Below are positions 22,059-33,614 of a DNA stretch of 64,000 bases, in pieces; the first letter of the stretch is position 1, and each line of letters opens with the position of its first letter. The position numbers and the translations under genes are program-made. The notes beneath the pieces were generated by a model. It was not told where the DNA came from and made no database searches. It worked only from the letters and a program-made list of their open reading frames with translations. Origin of the DNA: Didymella arachidicola (taxonomy: Eukaryota > Ascomycota > Dothideomycetes > Pleosporales > Didymellaceae); the NCBI GenBank assembly GCA_016630955.3, contig CM049986.1, positions 1,860,001 to 1,924,000 of the forward strand, given 5' to 3'.

Positions 22059-23124
22059 TTACCGCCCCATGAAGATATCCCCGCACCGTTCCGTCTCATC
22101 ATGCTCATGATAAAGCGCACACCTCGCGCCCCTCCACGGCTTACACGCCTCCCACTTCCTGCCTTTCCTCTTCTCCGCACTGCTGTCATCCTTGCTCCTC
22201 CCATCATCCCATCCAGCCATTGCAACACCACCCTCAACACAGCCAGTGCAGAAGCTCAAACAGCAGTCATCGCACGCAACAGCGCCATGACCAGGCTTGA
22301 TCAAAGCGCGACAATTCTCGCAACTCCTTGTCCCATGCCAGCTATCCGGGCACCACATCCTAAGTCTATGTCGCTGAAGCGCCTGCGCACACGGGCGCTT
22401 CAGCAGGACGCACAAGTCTCGTAGGAAGTGCGCATGCCACGCATCAACATGGCCTTCGACCAGGCGATCCGTCTTTTTGAAAGCAAAAAGATCAAGCACC
22501 AGCTCCCTCAGGGGCGCTGAATCCCTAATCCCCTCATACAAAACTCGCGTATCGCTCGGTGTGAGCACGCTATTCGTCTGGTCCGCAAGATCGGCAATCA
22601 AATCGACCACGCTGTTGCGCAGACCCTCCATGCACAGCCGATCCGCGAGTGCGTACACGTGCAGGAGCGTGTAGTACGCGGGTTTTCCGTCCTTGAACGG
22701 CGCAGGGATAGCGCTAGTGTACAGCCAGGCGACGAGGAGGGAGAAATGGTCCGGGTTCACGTCGTCAAGGGTAACAGACTTGGACTTGCTTTCGACGAAA
22801 GCGCCAGTGAGGGCGGCGCGAAAATAGGGCGATTGCGAGACGAGCAGCGAGGTATGGATGCTGAAGGGCGTGAGTTTGGGGCCGACAAGGAGCGTCGTTG
22901 TCGAGGTGAAGTCTTGTGGGTTGGCGCTGCGCATGTTAGTCGCGAGTGAGCATGGGGAGGAGATGCAAGGGCATGGACGGTACGTACCGAAGCTCGCCGG
23001 CACGCGCACCCGTCCACGTGTATGGCGGCGGTAAGTTGTTGAAAATGCGGGTCTGTGGCAGCTCGGTGCTGTAGGCGACGCCTATGCTCCGAGTGCTTAT
23101 GTTCGATTCTTGTATGCTGTGCAT
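22059..23124 (-). CDS. BTB/POZ protein with cysteine-rich C-terminus
   Basis: Two exons (23124-22988, 22926-22059) give 334 aa; an ATG inside the intron region (22934) would give a shorter form that splits the BTB start. The BTB domain lies at about residues 45-150: STTTLLVGPKLTPFSIHTSL, YFRAALTGAFVESK, DVNPDHFSLLVAWLYTS and LLHVYALADRLCMEGL. A helical BACK-like segment follows (VLYEGIRDSAPLRELVLDLF). The tail is unusual: CPDSWHGTRSCENC, then ACDDCCLSFCTGC, eight or more cysteines in about 45 residues that could bind zinc. The final RCALYHEHDE is also Cys/His bearing. Fungal BTB proteins of this layout are common but mostly uncharacterised. A role as ubiquitin-ligase adaptor is only inference. 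Confidence 0.82.
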
Positions 23125-23864
23125 CCTGTGGCCTTCTCTCCAGAACTGGCAAAGCAAAGTCAAACACTGATTCGAATCGTACGACGGACACACTCTCTCG
23201 ACATGCGCAGCTGGCTGCACCAGGCGTTTTGACGAGGCTCTCCTATGCCGCAAGCGGATGATTCACGGATCCGTCTGTAAGGCTCGAGGAATGTGAGTCT
23301 CGGAATGTGTCTATCTATATCTGCGCAAGCAGCAACAAACGTCCGTGCTGCTGCAACATCTCATTCACAACCATGTCCTGAATGCGAACGGCTTGTCTCG
23401 CGGCTTTGTTCGTTGCTGACCCCTGCACGAATGGACAAACGTCGAGAACGAGGCGTGCAGGTAAGACAGCGTTGCTTAGGACAGCCACACTAGAACAATG
23501 AGAGACACCGTATTGTGTGACCCAGAAAGAGATATGATGAAATTTTGATATTGAAACAAGCTTTTGCTAAATAGACGCTGCAGATGATGGCTGCTGTGTG
23601 TACACACGACCGATGAAAACCATCGAGACACAGGCGACTGCCGCTCCTTAACAAACGCAGCCGCAACCCGACGTTTTTTAGACGTGCTCGTGTGTGCATG
23701 TCACGCACACTCTGTATACGTGTATACGTACCTGAAAGAAAAAACACATCGTGATTCAGAACGCCAAGGTGGGTATGCATTTAGATTGATCATGAGTAGC
23801 CGTAGCTGACACATCTGCGAGGACTTCGCGCGTGCGCAGCGGCTTCAGAAAGCAACGTAGGTAC
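23125..23864. other. Intergenic region between BTB gene and KH gene
   Basis: About 740 bp. It contains the BTB gene promoter and the KH gene 3' region, the latter with runs of alternating gtgtg/cacac and tatacgtgtatacgt near 23690-23732. No gene was recognised. Confidence 0.45.
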
Positions 23865-25389
23865 CTAGATACGGTGCTTCTCCGATTCTGTTGCTGAGCG
23901 TCAGTTTAAGGTTTTGAGGTTTTCAGGGGGGAGACTGACCGAGTCGCGAGTACAGCATGTAGAGCGCCATCTGGTTGCACTCTTGTGTTCCTGTAATTGT
24001 AACCAAACGCTCGTTGCTGTTGTCTGTCGGCTCGTTGATTTTGATGACACTGCCACTAAGCTGACGAATCTCATTGATCTTTGCGCCACCCTTGCCGATG
24101 ATGGCACCAACCATGTCATTCGGGATGAAGATCTGCTGTGTGAGGGGCTGTCCTGGCATCTGGACTGGCGGCTGGTTGGGTGCACCACCGTGTGCAACGG
24201 GTGCTGCTCCATGATGACCACCGTAGGGGGTGGGCTGCGCTGGTCCGCCATAATGAGCGCGACCAGGCGAGCCAGCACCGTAGGGCATGTTCTGGTGCCC
24301 GTACGGTGCCTGCTGGGGCGGCTGGCTGTGCATGTGAGGAGCGCCGTAGCCATGCTGAGGAGTGCGCTGGGGCTCTGGGCGACGGAAGTTGTTTGGGTGA
24401 GGTTGCGAGTACTGTCCTCCTGCAGGCTGAGGGACGTAGGGTTGGACAGACATGCCTCCGGGAACGACGTTGGCTGCCATACCACTGCGAGTCGCGTACT
24501 GGGAAGCGGCAGGGCCACCGAATCGCTCAGTCAGCTGCTCCACCAAAGTTTGCGCAACATAGTACACAGCAATATGCACAGCGTCCGCAACACCAAGAAC
24601 GACTAACGATCGCTCGCCAGAATTGGGCAAGAGTGTATCAGAAGCGTTAAGCTTTGCATTGGAGGCCTCCTGAATTTCACGAATGCGAACACCGGCCTTA
24701 CCGATGATGGAGCCAATGAGGATGTGGGGGATGAGCAAGCGCATAGGATAGGCTTTCGAGGTGGAGGTGGAAGGGTTCTCGAGATCTTCCTGGTTCAGAG
24801 TGCGCACAATCAAGCCAAAGGCTTTGGAGACCGCGTCCACCTGACCACTCACAGTTAGGATGCGCTCGACAGCGCCTCGCGAGTAATCGCTGACTGTGCA
24901 CTTTGCACCAGAGAGACGGCGGATCTGAGTTACGTTCTCTCCGCCTTTGCCAATGATAGTTGCAGCCTCACTGGTGCCGATACAGGCTCGTAGGTGGAGC
25001 CAGTTCGACTCGTCAACCTGCTGGTTACCGTTGCTGGGACGGCCGTTGACACCAGATGTGGATTGGATGGGCTGTGTCTCCAGGATAGCGGGAGCATCAG
25101 GGACGACGGTGTCTGTCTGCGCACACCCGTCGCCGTTTTGAGTAACGACCTCAGAAGTCCCAGCTGCTGGCTTTGCGTCTTCGGCTTCGTCGCCCTTGGT
25201 CTCTTCTGTAGCCGCGCCTTCTACCTTAACGGGCTGTGCTGTTTCGACCTCATCGGTATTGGTGTCTTCCTTCACCAGCTTGTCGAGGGCAGGACGCTTG
25301 GCGTCAGGCTGATCGTTCGGACCAGCAGGGGAAGAAGGCTCCTCAAGTGGGCGCTTGGTGGAGGCGGCGATGGTCGGTGACGCAGACAT
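23865..25389 (-). CDS. Triple-KH-domain RNA-binding protein (PBP2/Khd1/Rnc1 family)
   Basis: Two exons (25389-23940, 23887-23865) give 490 aa. An acidic, low-complexity N-terminus (about 125 aa) includes two basic patches (KRPLEEPSSP, DAKRPALDKL). Three KH domains follow, each with the GxxG loop: LRACIGTSEAATIIGKGGEN (about 130-200), RLLIPHILIGSIIGKAGVRI (about 220-295) and IFIPNDMVGAIIGKGGAKIN (about 415-485). KH2 and KH3 are separated by a Gly/Pro/Gln/His-rich linker. The 23-nt last exon adds ESEKHRI-stop, which matches how fungal homologues end and supports the junction. Family members bind mRNAs to control stability, localisation or telomere-linked functions. Which ortholog it is (Pbp2 or Hek2/Rnc1) is not settled. 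Confidence 0.93.
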
Positions 25390-26151
25390 GGTTCCTAGCT
25401 GTGGGGGGATTTTGGAGTTGGGTGATAAGCTCTTTCACAGTCCACGCAATTGCTCAAGCTGATGCTGGAACTGTTCAATTGTATTCGTTCTTATGTACAG
25501 CGGGGGCTGTAAGGAAAGCGTGTTGGTGCTGGCGGCTGGAAAGGAATTGCGACAGTGCGGTTGGAAAGTGCGTGCGTAGTCGGTCGGAGTTGGACTGGGC
25601 TGGAAGCGTGCAGATGGTGTCGGAATGGTTATGCCTTTGATGTCTAAAAGACCGCAAGAGCGTGTGCAGATGATGCGAGTGAGTCGGAGAGGGTGAGTGC
25701 TGGCTTGGGGCGAGGTGAGGTCGAGCAGAGGAAGAAACGGCCCAAGTATGAAAAGCTCGCTCGTCAAACCTTCTCACAAAGCAGAGCCTGCGACTTCCAC
25801 GAACGCAAATGGAGATTTAAGGGTAGGAACGGATTAGCGCGCAGAAGGGGCTTTGGGGGCAGAAGGTGGAGCTGGAGTGGGTGATGGGGAAAGGACGTTG
25901 CAGTCGTTGCTAGAGAAGAAGTAAAGATCGGCAGTCTTGGCGGCTTCGAGTCACGTGTGCAACCTTACTTGCTACCTTTCAAGGCGCAGTGCTCACACAA
26001 AGGTACTCTAGACACTGTGCCCTGTTTGATGGGTTGCTCAGAACACACTGGTGTGATATGAGAGAAGTGGCGTTGCTTAGTCCGCCATTCGCTTGGGACA
26101 CGGCAAGTGCGCTTCAACACCGACGCAGGGCAGCCGGAACGACCGCACGAT
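25390..26151. promoter_or_regulatory. Divergent promoter region of KH gene and CENP-K-like gene
   Basis: About 760 bp between divergent starts. The KH side is polypurine/polypyrimidine rich, as expected for a long leader of a highly expressed fungal gene. Short open frames here have no recognisable content. Confidence 0.5.
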
Positions 26152-27262
26152 ATGGCGCAACAACAGGACGAGGTCATTGACAGAATACGAGCGTACTCGA
26201 AGGATGCAAATAACCTACGCGATGATCCGATGGAGCTCGACGCGTCCGGCACCGAGACGCGCCTGGCCCAAACAGTGAGAGAATTGCAAGCACGCGTTGA
26301 GGAACAACAAGCAGCGTTGGAAACGGTATGGCATCGCTCGCACAATCGGGAACGTTTTTTAACGCCATAGACAGCTTCGAGCCCAGTCTAGTGTCAGCAT
26401 TGAATCTGCAGCGTACTCTTCTTCAGATCCACGTGAGAAGCTGCGACAGCTTCTTGCTGTCAAAGACGCGTACAAACGCCTCTTGCCCACTGCATCGTTC
26501 TTTCCAGAGCAAAGCTCAGTGCTCCCTTCACTGCTGACAGCGCGCACCCTCCAGCAGAACGTCCAAGGCACTAAGGCGGCCATTGCCGGTACGTTAGGCA
26601 ACATCTCCAAGACGAATGCGATCCTGCGCCGCGAGGAAGCAAATCTAATTGATGCGCAACTTCTCGCGCAAGCCATGGAAATTCGAACTGAGAGACTGCG
26701 CGTACAACAGGAAGACCGCTCTCAAAAAACGCCTGCGCAACTTGCTCGAGAGCTCATCGCAGCCAAACGTGCACAGAAGGACGGCTACGACGCAGCAACA
26801 CAGACACTTGGAGAAGCCATGAACAATTTTATCAATGATTACTTGGCAGCGATGATAGCGGCCGAGGAGCTGGGAGGACCTGTCGTCGGTGATATGCTTG
26901 ACGTTGAGGAGAACACTCTTGCTGCGGGTTTCACGAAACAGGGTAAAGCAAAGTCAACCCAGAAGCCTGTATCAGACAAAACTCGCCAACGCAGAATCGA
27001 CCACATCTGGGGAACCAATTCCGCTGTTGTGGGCGAGCAGGGACCACCAACAGAAGCCGAAGCAGCTGATGCGGAATTGCGGCAATTGATCGAGAATCTG
27101 TTCGCAACTCTTGTCGGGCCTGGTGCAGGAAAGGCGTACTACCAGCTCGATCGGGACTCAGCAGCAACACGATTCTTAATCCGCGCAAAGATCGCGCAGT
27201 TTCACCCCAAGGACGCAAGGAAATTGAGGTTGATCGATTTCGGAAGGGAGCTGGATGATTGA
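26152..27262 (+). CDS. CENP-K/Sim4-like inner kinetochore protein
   Basis: Two exons (26152-26325, 26375-27262) give 353 aa. The N-terminus is a predicted coiled coil (LAQTVRELQARVEEQQAALE). A conserved block follows: REKLRQLLAVKDAYKRLLPT, SVLPSLLTARTLQQNVQG, then a long coiled coil (ILRREEANLIDAQLLAQAME, IRTERLRVQQEDRSQK). The C-terminal LLxN-type region (AELRQLIENLFATLVG) ends with RFLIRAKIAQFHPKDARKLR, LIDFGRELDD. From memory this layout fits the Pezizomycotina CENP-K family (fission yeast Sim4, budding yeast Mcm22), a subunit of the constitutive centromere-associated network. There is no single diagnostic catalytic motif, so the call rests on overall pattern. A different coiled-coil protein remains possible. 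Confidence 0.6.
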
Positions 27263-30200
27263 ACTACTACCCGCGGGACGGAAACGAGACGGCATTGACG
27301 GGAGTCAAACCGATTTCACCCAGGCAATCCTTCAAAAGAACTACGGCAGACCCTTGTGGCGAATATCGTCGACCCGGCAATATGTGAGTCTGGCGGGGCG
27401 ACGTTCCCCTGGGCAATCGAACGGTGCAGCCTCCCAGTGCAGCCATGCCGGTGGACTTTGCATTGCATGTAACATTGCATACGTTGAGTCGTATGCTTCA
27501 TTGGGTTTAAGTGTGCCAGGGATCCAGCATTTCGACGCACAATACAAGATTTTTCTCCCGATCGGGTATCACCTCTGTCGGGGAACTGCGAAGAGAAGCT
27601 GAGAGGCTATCCAAGATGATAAGAATTTTCGATAAGCAGAGGGGATGTGTGGAGGACTATCCGATTTACTAGTGAATTTTTTTGGGGGTGCGTGACAAGG
27701 TTCGACTACGCATTTGGCGAACACAATGCCACGGCGCCCGTACACCTTCGTACTTTGGTCGTAACCAAGTCAAAATCCACAGTTGTTATTTCCAGTGCAA
27801 CGAGAGATTGCATCTTAGAACTACCGTCGCTCGTTCAGAAACGTGCCTTGCAACGCGGGGGCGATACTGCACATCATGAGCCTTTGCATTGCCGATAACC
27901 AAGACCATCACGCAGACTTTTGAGACAATCTGAGCTCGTCATGAATTCAAGGTGTGTCGCATCTTACTTGACCACAGCTGCAAAAGCATCATGAGAATTT
28001 CGCAGTTCTTAGACACGCTTGCGCTGCTAAAGACATCACCTTCCCTGCGCTTGAAACTACCCAGGGAGGAATTGTACATGTTCATGAATTGCTGATTGTA
28101 AATGGGGATATGTTCGCCGCATGAAGGCCAACAGACCATTTTCAAACGATTTGTAGAAGCACTTCAATTTCGGGCGTTGTCTCTTACACTGCCAAATGCA
28201 ACTGAGTTCTAGTTGCGTTGCCACACTGCTATAGTCTCGTCACATGTCCTGTGATCTAGATGCGCCGACGGTCTTAAGCCATCAGTTGACCAGTGTTGGG
28301 TCCCCGCTCAGAAAGACCCTTAGAGCTTTCGAGCTATTCGCCAGATTCCGGGTCGTGCCTTTCAAAAGTACATATCACCAATTGTAGCTGGGCCGTACTA
28401 CACTTACTGTTCATATCTACTCCAGAGTCTGTTTATTCACAGATGTGAAAAGTTCAATGAGCGATTCGTCTCCGGACGAAGCACTTCCGTCTACACTATA
28501 AATCCGGTAATAAATTCGCTCTTCCAATGGTTTGACATATCATGAAGTAAAGTCTATGCAGGTGTGGGCTTGAACTCAAAGGTTGGAGGCCTTAAGACAA
28601 CTTCTGTAACGCGCCAATGTAGAATAACATAGCACCTATCGAATAGGTCACGGCCACTTCTTCGAAGGTGGTAGGAGCACGTTACACGCTTGATAGCTAC
28701 ACTAGGCAGACCATCAACAATTCATCCGCAAAGCGTAGACTACGATTTGATGCTTTGTTCGTATGTGTTTTTGAGAAACTGGGTCTATGGTGGCCATTTG
28801 AACTTTTCCCCACGAATGCAGCGCGATGACAGCAGTGTAGTTACAATAGAGAGAAGAGCATCTTCTTTTTGTATGTAGCCGCACTGCACATCTCAATTAG
28901 TACCTGATCAAAACGCTAGGCTTGTGCTATCAAAGACTGACGGAACACTGCAATCTGAGCACGTCATATTTGAGGTGACGTACTACACAGCAGGGGAGTC
29001 GGAATTACGTCGTTTCCATTATACAGCCGCAAGGAGGTACGGAGATGACGGGTAAACACTACCAAGTGGCGTAAACATATATGATCCATATAGTCATTCC
29101 GTAGCCTTTTTAGACCAGTATGCCAAGTATCCACTCTCATTACTATGTAGCATGGCCTGAGTTCTGACAGAGGTCGTCAGAATGAACAGAGCTGTGATAT
29201 GTCCGCGACATCAATACCAAGGTGTTACTTGCGAGCAAACGCTAGAACTGCAGTGGACATAATTGCCAGCAAGCGACACAAGTTTTGCCTCAATCTCTGA
29301 TGACCAAGCGCAAGTTGGGACGGGACTTCCCTCGCTGTGCGCATCTTTGTTGTGAGTACCGCCACTTATGCGACGGTGGAGATGAAGAGCATGTATGTAA
29401 TCTTAAGAAGCAATATCGAACGAGATTGACAGGGCACCTTCCGCAGGCACAAAAAGCAAGACGAGGTTGCAGCAACACACAAATGTTCCTTCGCCTGAGC
29501 TCCTCGCAATCTCTCTGCTGTTCCGTTGTGTCCAGTGCATCACCCAAGATGAGATGAATCCTGCAATGTCTCCTACTGTTCTTCCTTTCCACCATGAATC
29601 AAGACTGCTATCGCGTTAAACTGCAAATTGTACCAAGACACAATATGGCAAGCCTACCACTTGCCTTGCAGACGGGCACATTGCTTCTAATCCGTCCGTC
29701 TCCACACTCACCCTTGCTTAGCCTCCCATGCCCGCGATCGCAGCTTTACGACATCGAACCCAGATACCGTACGATACTTCCCTTTCGGGGAAGGCTGCAC
29801 CGAGCACGGCGCACCGTGCCGCTTAGCATCCTGGCCGCTGGGCTCGGGGGCGCGGAAGCGTTTCCTTCCTTGCGTACGATCTGATTCCAGACGTTCCAGG
29901 CCACAGATGTTGCTTCACGCGCGTAAAATTTAGATGTGACATTGCGATCGGGGCTCTGGGTGAGCGAGCGCGCTCAACATGGGATTAAAGTGTGAAAGCG
30001 CAAGAATGATGTGTCGACGGTCTAGGAACAACCCTGCTTTGGCACAGGAAGGATGCAGCGCGTCAACGTGGCTCCTGTAAGGAACCCTTTGACGCGCGCC
30101 CAACCGGCAGTCTTCCATGAAAGCGTCAGCGGCGTGCGCTCACGAACCCATGCTACGATCTTTCATTTGCTGCGCAGCGTATGCAAGGATGAGAGGCAAA

Positions 30201-33200
30201 ATGGCATACTGCCCGAACAAGAAGAACAGGATAGCATGTAAGAAAGAGGGCCGACGGAAAGAACCGGTGAGTACCTAAGGACAGGCATGTCGGTTGTCAA
30301 ATATACATTTCTGATGAGTTGTCTTCTCCTTTGGGACCCAATGGAGACGAAAGGTCCTCGCACGTGTTCAGCTGAAACTCTTTTGCTGATCAGGGGCTCC
30401 ACATCGCACCTTTGTCGATCGTGAAGTCACGTAGGATCATGTAGGATTTGACAGATTCCATATTGGGGATCGCGGTATCATTGGGACTGAAGTCCACTGT
30501 GTACTTGTCTTACTGCGCAAAGAGCGGTCAAACCGCGTTGCTTCGCTTGACGCGCTTGCGAGATGAGAGCACGATCTGCGTAACTCTGTAAACGCCCTCG
30601 CGATACAACGTGACAGTGTAATAGCGTTGGAAAAGGTCAGAGACGCAGGGTATTCGACTCGAGGACGGATTAATGATACCGACCAATTCGACCATCCATC
30701 CTGCCTGAAGGATTTAGACGAATATCAACAATGTATTGATCAATACTCCCCGCATTATCGACTTCAGGGAGCGGATATCGACAGATCTCTAAATTCAACC
30801 TAATATCCGAATTGCATCAATGCGGCCCGAACAGGTTGCTTATCCAGCCCTGACAAGCCAAATGCCTTCGCTTGTGCACTGGAGACCTTGCCGCAAAGCC
30901 ACAAGCGCAGCGCGGAAAGTCTCTGATGTTGCAGCCTCAGGATCACGGGCTTGGACGACAGTGACCCTGTCCAACCTTGCCCAAAAAACCAGGATGATTG
31001 AAAGAAAAAGCACTATCGTCGGTACGCTCCGCGTAGATTCACTCGTCGTCTCAAGGATCAGCCACATCATCTCCACAACTTGCACGTGCTCTATGAATGC
31101 CGGCTTGCACTCCATATTCGGGGCGCTCGACGCTTCTCTAATATCTCATCTCATCGCCGCCTGTGGGCTACCACAACGGAACGGAGATGTGGCCGATAAG
31201 GGAAACAGCTAGCATGACCGGGTGGACGTTGAAAAAACGTTGCAGTCCTCGTTCGTATCGCAGATCGACAGAGATGGCTTGCGATATTTTTCGGTCTCGA
31301 TCAAGCTCCGCGTCTATTGTGTTAGTCGCACTGATATTGCTTTAGCGGTAGCCCTCGTTGAACCACGGTCACGGGATCTAGTCTTAGGTAATGGTCAGAT
31401 GGTTTCGTTTCTGGTCTCGTGGCGATGACGTTTTCGAACTAGGATACACAGTGCTTGTGGCTGTGCTACTAGCTTCTCTCGGCTTTTAACATGTGCTTCT
31501 GAACGCCACACCTGTGGCAATGGCTACTATTCGTACGGTACGCTTGTCACCTTGATTTTTTGGTACCGGTGGTGTTCAAACTAGCTCTGCATGGTGATCA
31601 TCTCCGTAGAGAGAACGGTTTGATGATGAGAGTAAGAGATTGCACGATCGGGAGCAATCAATTATATTGACCGAGCAGGAGTTCACCGAGCCGTGTACTG
31701 TGGCGATATCAACGAGTCGCATGCTGTGGCGATATCGACAAGCCACACATGCACTCGCCACAAGCTTGTGAGCGTGAAACGTTACGAGGAAGTCCTTTGC
31801 AGTGCTTGAACGGGCGATCTCCGTGGATCAGTGCTTGGTGATTTGGGTCGGTCCTATGCTGTGGCAGTTACTCCGCATCTTGGCTGCACATGGCTTTACT
31901 AAGTATAGAGCACCATGAGCAGCCCCCAACACTGTTTGCACCGAATAGGCTGTCGGTAGACAATAACGTATTACGCGTCGTCTGCAGGTCGAATATCTTG
32001 GCAAGCAAGAGGATGCAATGCACTGCAGCATATGCAGGGTCACAGGGTCTCGGTGTCCACGAAGTGTGGCGAGTGATCTTTTTGTGCAAGGGGAATATCG
32101 AAGCGCTCTCTGCAAGCGTATCGAAGCGTGATGCAGTCGTTGTTTGCTTGAGATGATGACTCGTTTCACATCCATCTTACACCAATGAAGAGTCTTGCAA
32201 CTGTGGACTCCTTTTGGCGCCCGATTTGCCATCATCGTGTCATGTATGTGATGATTGCGACTTGATCTTCTGACGTTTTCTTGCCAAGACTAGCGAGTCG
32301 TTTTCGTAGTGGTTTACTGAATTGGCAAGGACGTATGCATGTTTCGAATCCGGACAGGCAGACTGCAGGGACGACGACTGGCATCTCCAGCACGAGGATA
32401 GAGCCCCTCACTTGAAACACAGGTCCGCCTGATTCCTATTCGTAGACAACCGGATATGCCAGCGCACCTTTGTTGATTTTGTTCGGCATCTTGGTGTAGC
32501 GTGGTTGTGATTGGCGGGTACTGCAGCGCGCTGTGACATCAAGCCTCGGACACCACCCAGCGCTCGGTAAGGTGCGCGATCGGCAATCGGCTAGACCTGC
32601 TCACCAGCCACCATCATTTCGCTTGTCAAGGGATCCTTTGCAGGCTAGTGATAGCGATCAACGCCAACTGTTCAGGTGCGGAAAGTGGTGTCAAACTATA
32701 CGCTATGGTAGAGGAACCAAATGAACTGGCCGCTGCTTGGTAGATCATTATGTCAATGAATATCTCAGCGCTACAATCAAAAGTCTACTCACCACCAGTG
32801 ACCTATCTCAGCCAATAGGAGAGCAGGAGTGACTTGACTTAGCAAAAGAGTTTGTAGAAGTGGTAGAGCCGGAGGAAGCTGGGCGTCTTGGCCCGACTCC
32901 AGAGCTGAAAGGATGAGCACATTTGGAGCTGAATAGCGAGGCTGTCAAGCGGTAGCGACTTTGCCTTTGCTTCAATCGGAGAAACTATCCTTTTAGGATT
33001 TGGAAGACAGTCGCTATGGGAGCCCATCAAGTAAAGCGGTAAGGTCTGTGTGGTGATTAGTGAACAGCTGGCTTCGCCGATGATCGAGCTTTGTCGGTCC
33101 TTTTGACCGAAGAATGTAACATAGAGTGTAATGACTTGTATTCGCCTGATAGAGAGAATCGCGGTGACCTCGCCAGAATGCAAGACATCCCTCTCTGTTT

Positions 33201-33614
33201 GTAGCTCGAGACAATTACTGCAGCACCGCAGCGCCACCTGGCGCGCGTGTATGTACCATCTTCGCATCCTGCAATCCTCCGCACCCAATTGTTGCTGTGC
33301 AATCTGAAGTCGCTGAAAGGTGAAATGGTATATGGGTATCGTTGTCGAACCGAAAGAAGTAGAAAAGGCAGGGTAAGGTATATCAACACAAAGAAAAGGA
33401 TTCCGTTCCCAAGGAACAAGGAACGGATGGTATCTCCAGAACTTCTCAACGCCAGCAAGCATGATGTTATGTCAAATGACACAAATCAACACAATTAGCC
33501 GCCTATAGGACGGCTGTACCGCCAATGTACGAGCAGTACAGATCATAAGGGTGAATGGGTCGTGGGTCTAATGATCGAGAAAGTAATGGACATCTCGGAC
33601 TGCTGGTAGAGCGT
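27263..33614. other. 6.35-kb interval with no supportable gene
   Basis: The longest gene-free stretch in the window. Both strands and all frames were inspected. Open frames are below about 130 codons except one of 207 codons (32839-33462, minus), which lies in the 3' flank of the CP2 gene. None has a known motif, signal peptide or convincing splice pattern. No tRNA B-box with a matching acceptor stem was found. No terminal repeats or transposase/reverse-transcriptase motifs were recognised. Composition looks near the window average rather than extremely AT-rich, so heavy RIP of a recent transposon is not obvious. A small direct repeat is listed separately. Confidence 0.5.
31697..31746. repeat. 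Two imperfect 24-bp direct repeats
   Basis: The segment ctgtggcgatatc(a/g)ac(g/a)ag occurs at 31698-31716 and again at 31724-31742, 26 bp apart. It lies in the gene-empty interval. No function can be assigned. Confidence 0.6.

Noticed and set aside
27939..28243. Protein-like minus-strand frames that appear to shift near 28065
   Set aside because: Each frame is below 70 codons, which is expected by chance over 6 kb, and no family match could be named.
30840..31115. 91-codon minus-strand frame with a hydrophobic segment
   Set aside because: No homologue recognised, no splice context, and one hydrophobic run is weak evidence.
32839..33462. 207-codon minus-strand open frame
   Set aside because: Lies in the 3' flank of the CP2 gene, starts with a non-ATG codon, and its composition (Ser, Leu, Cys, Arg) is typical of chance frames.
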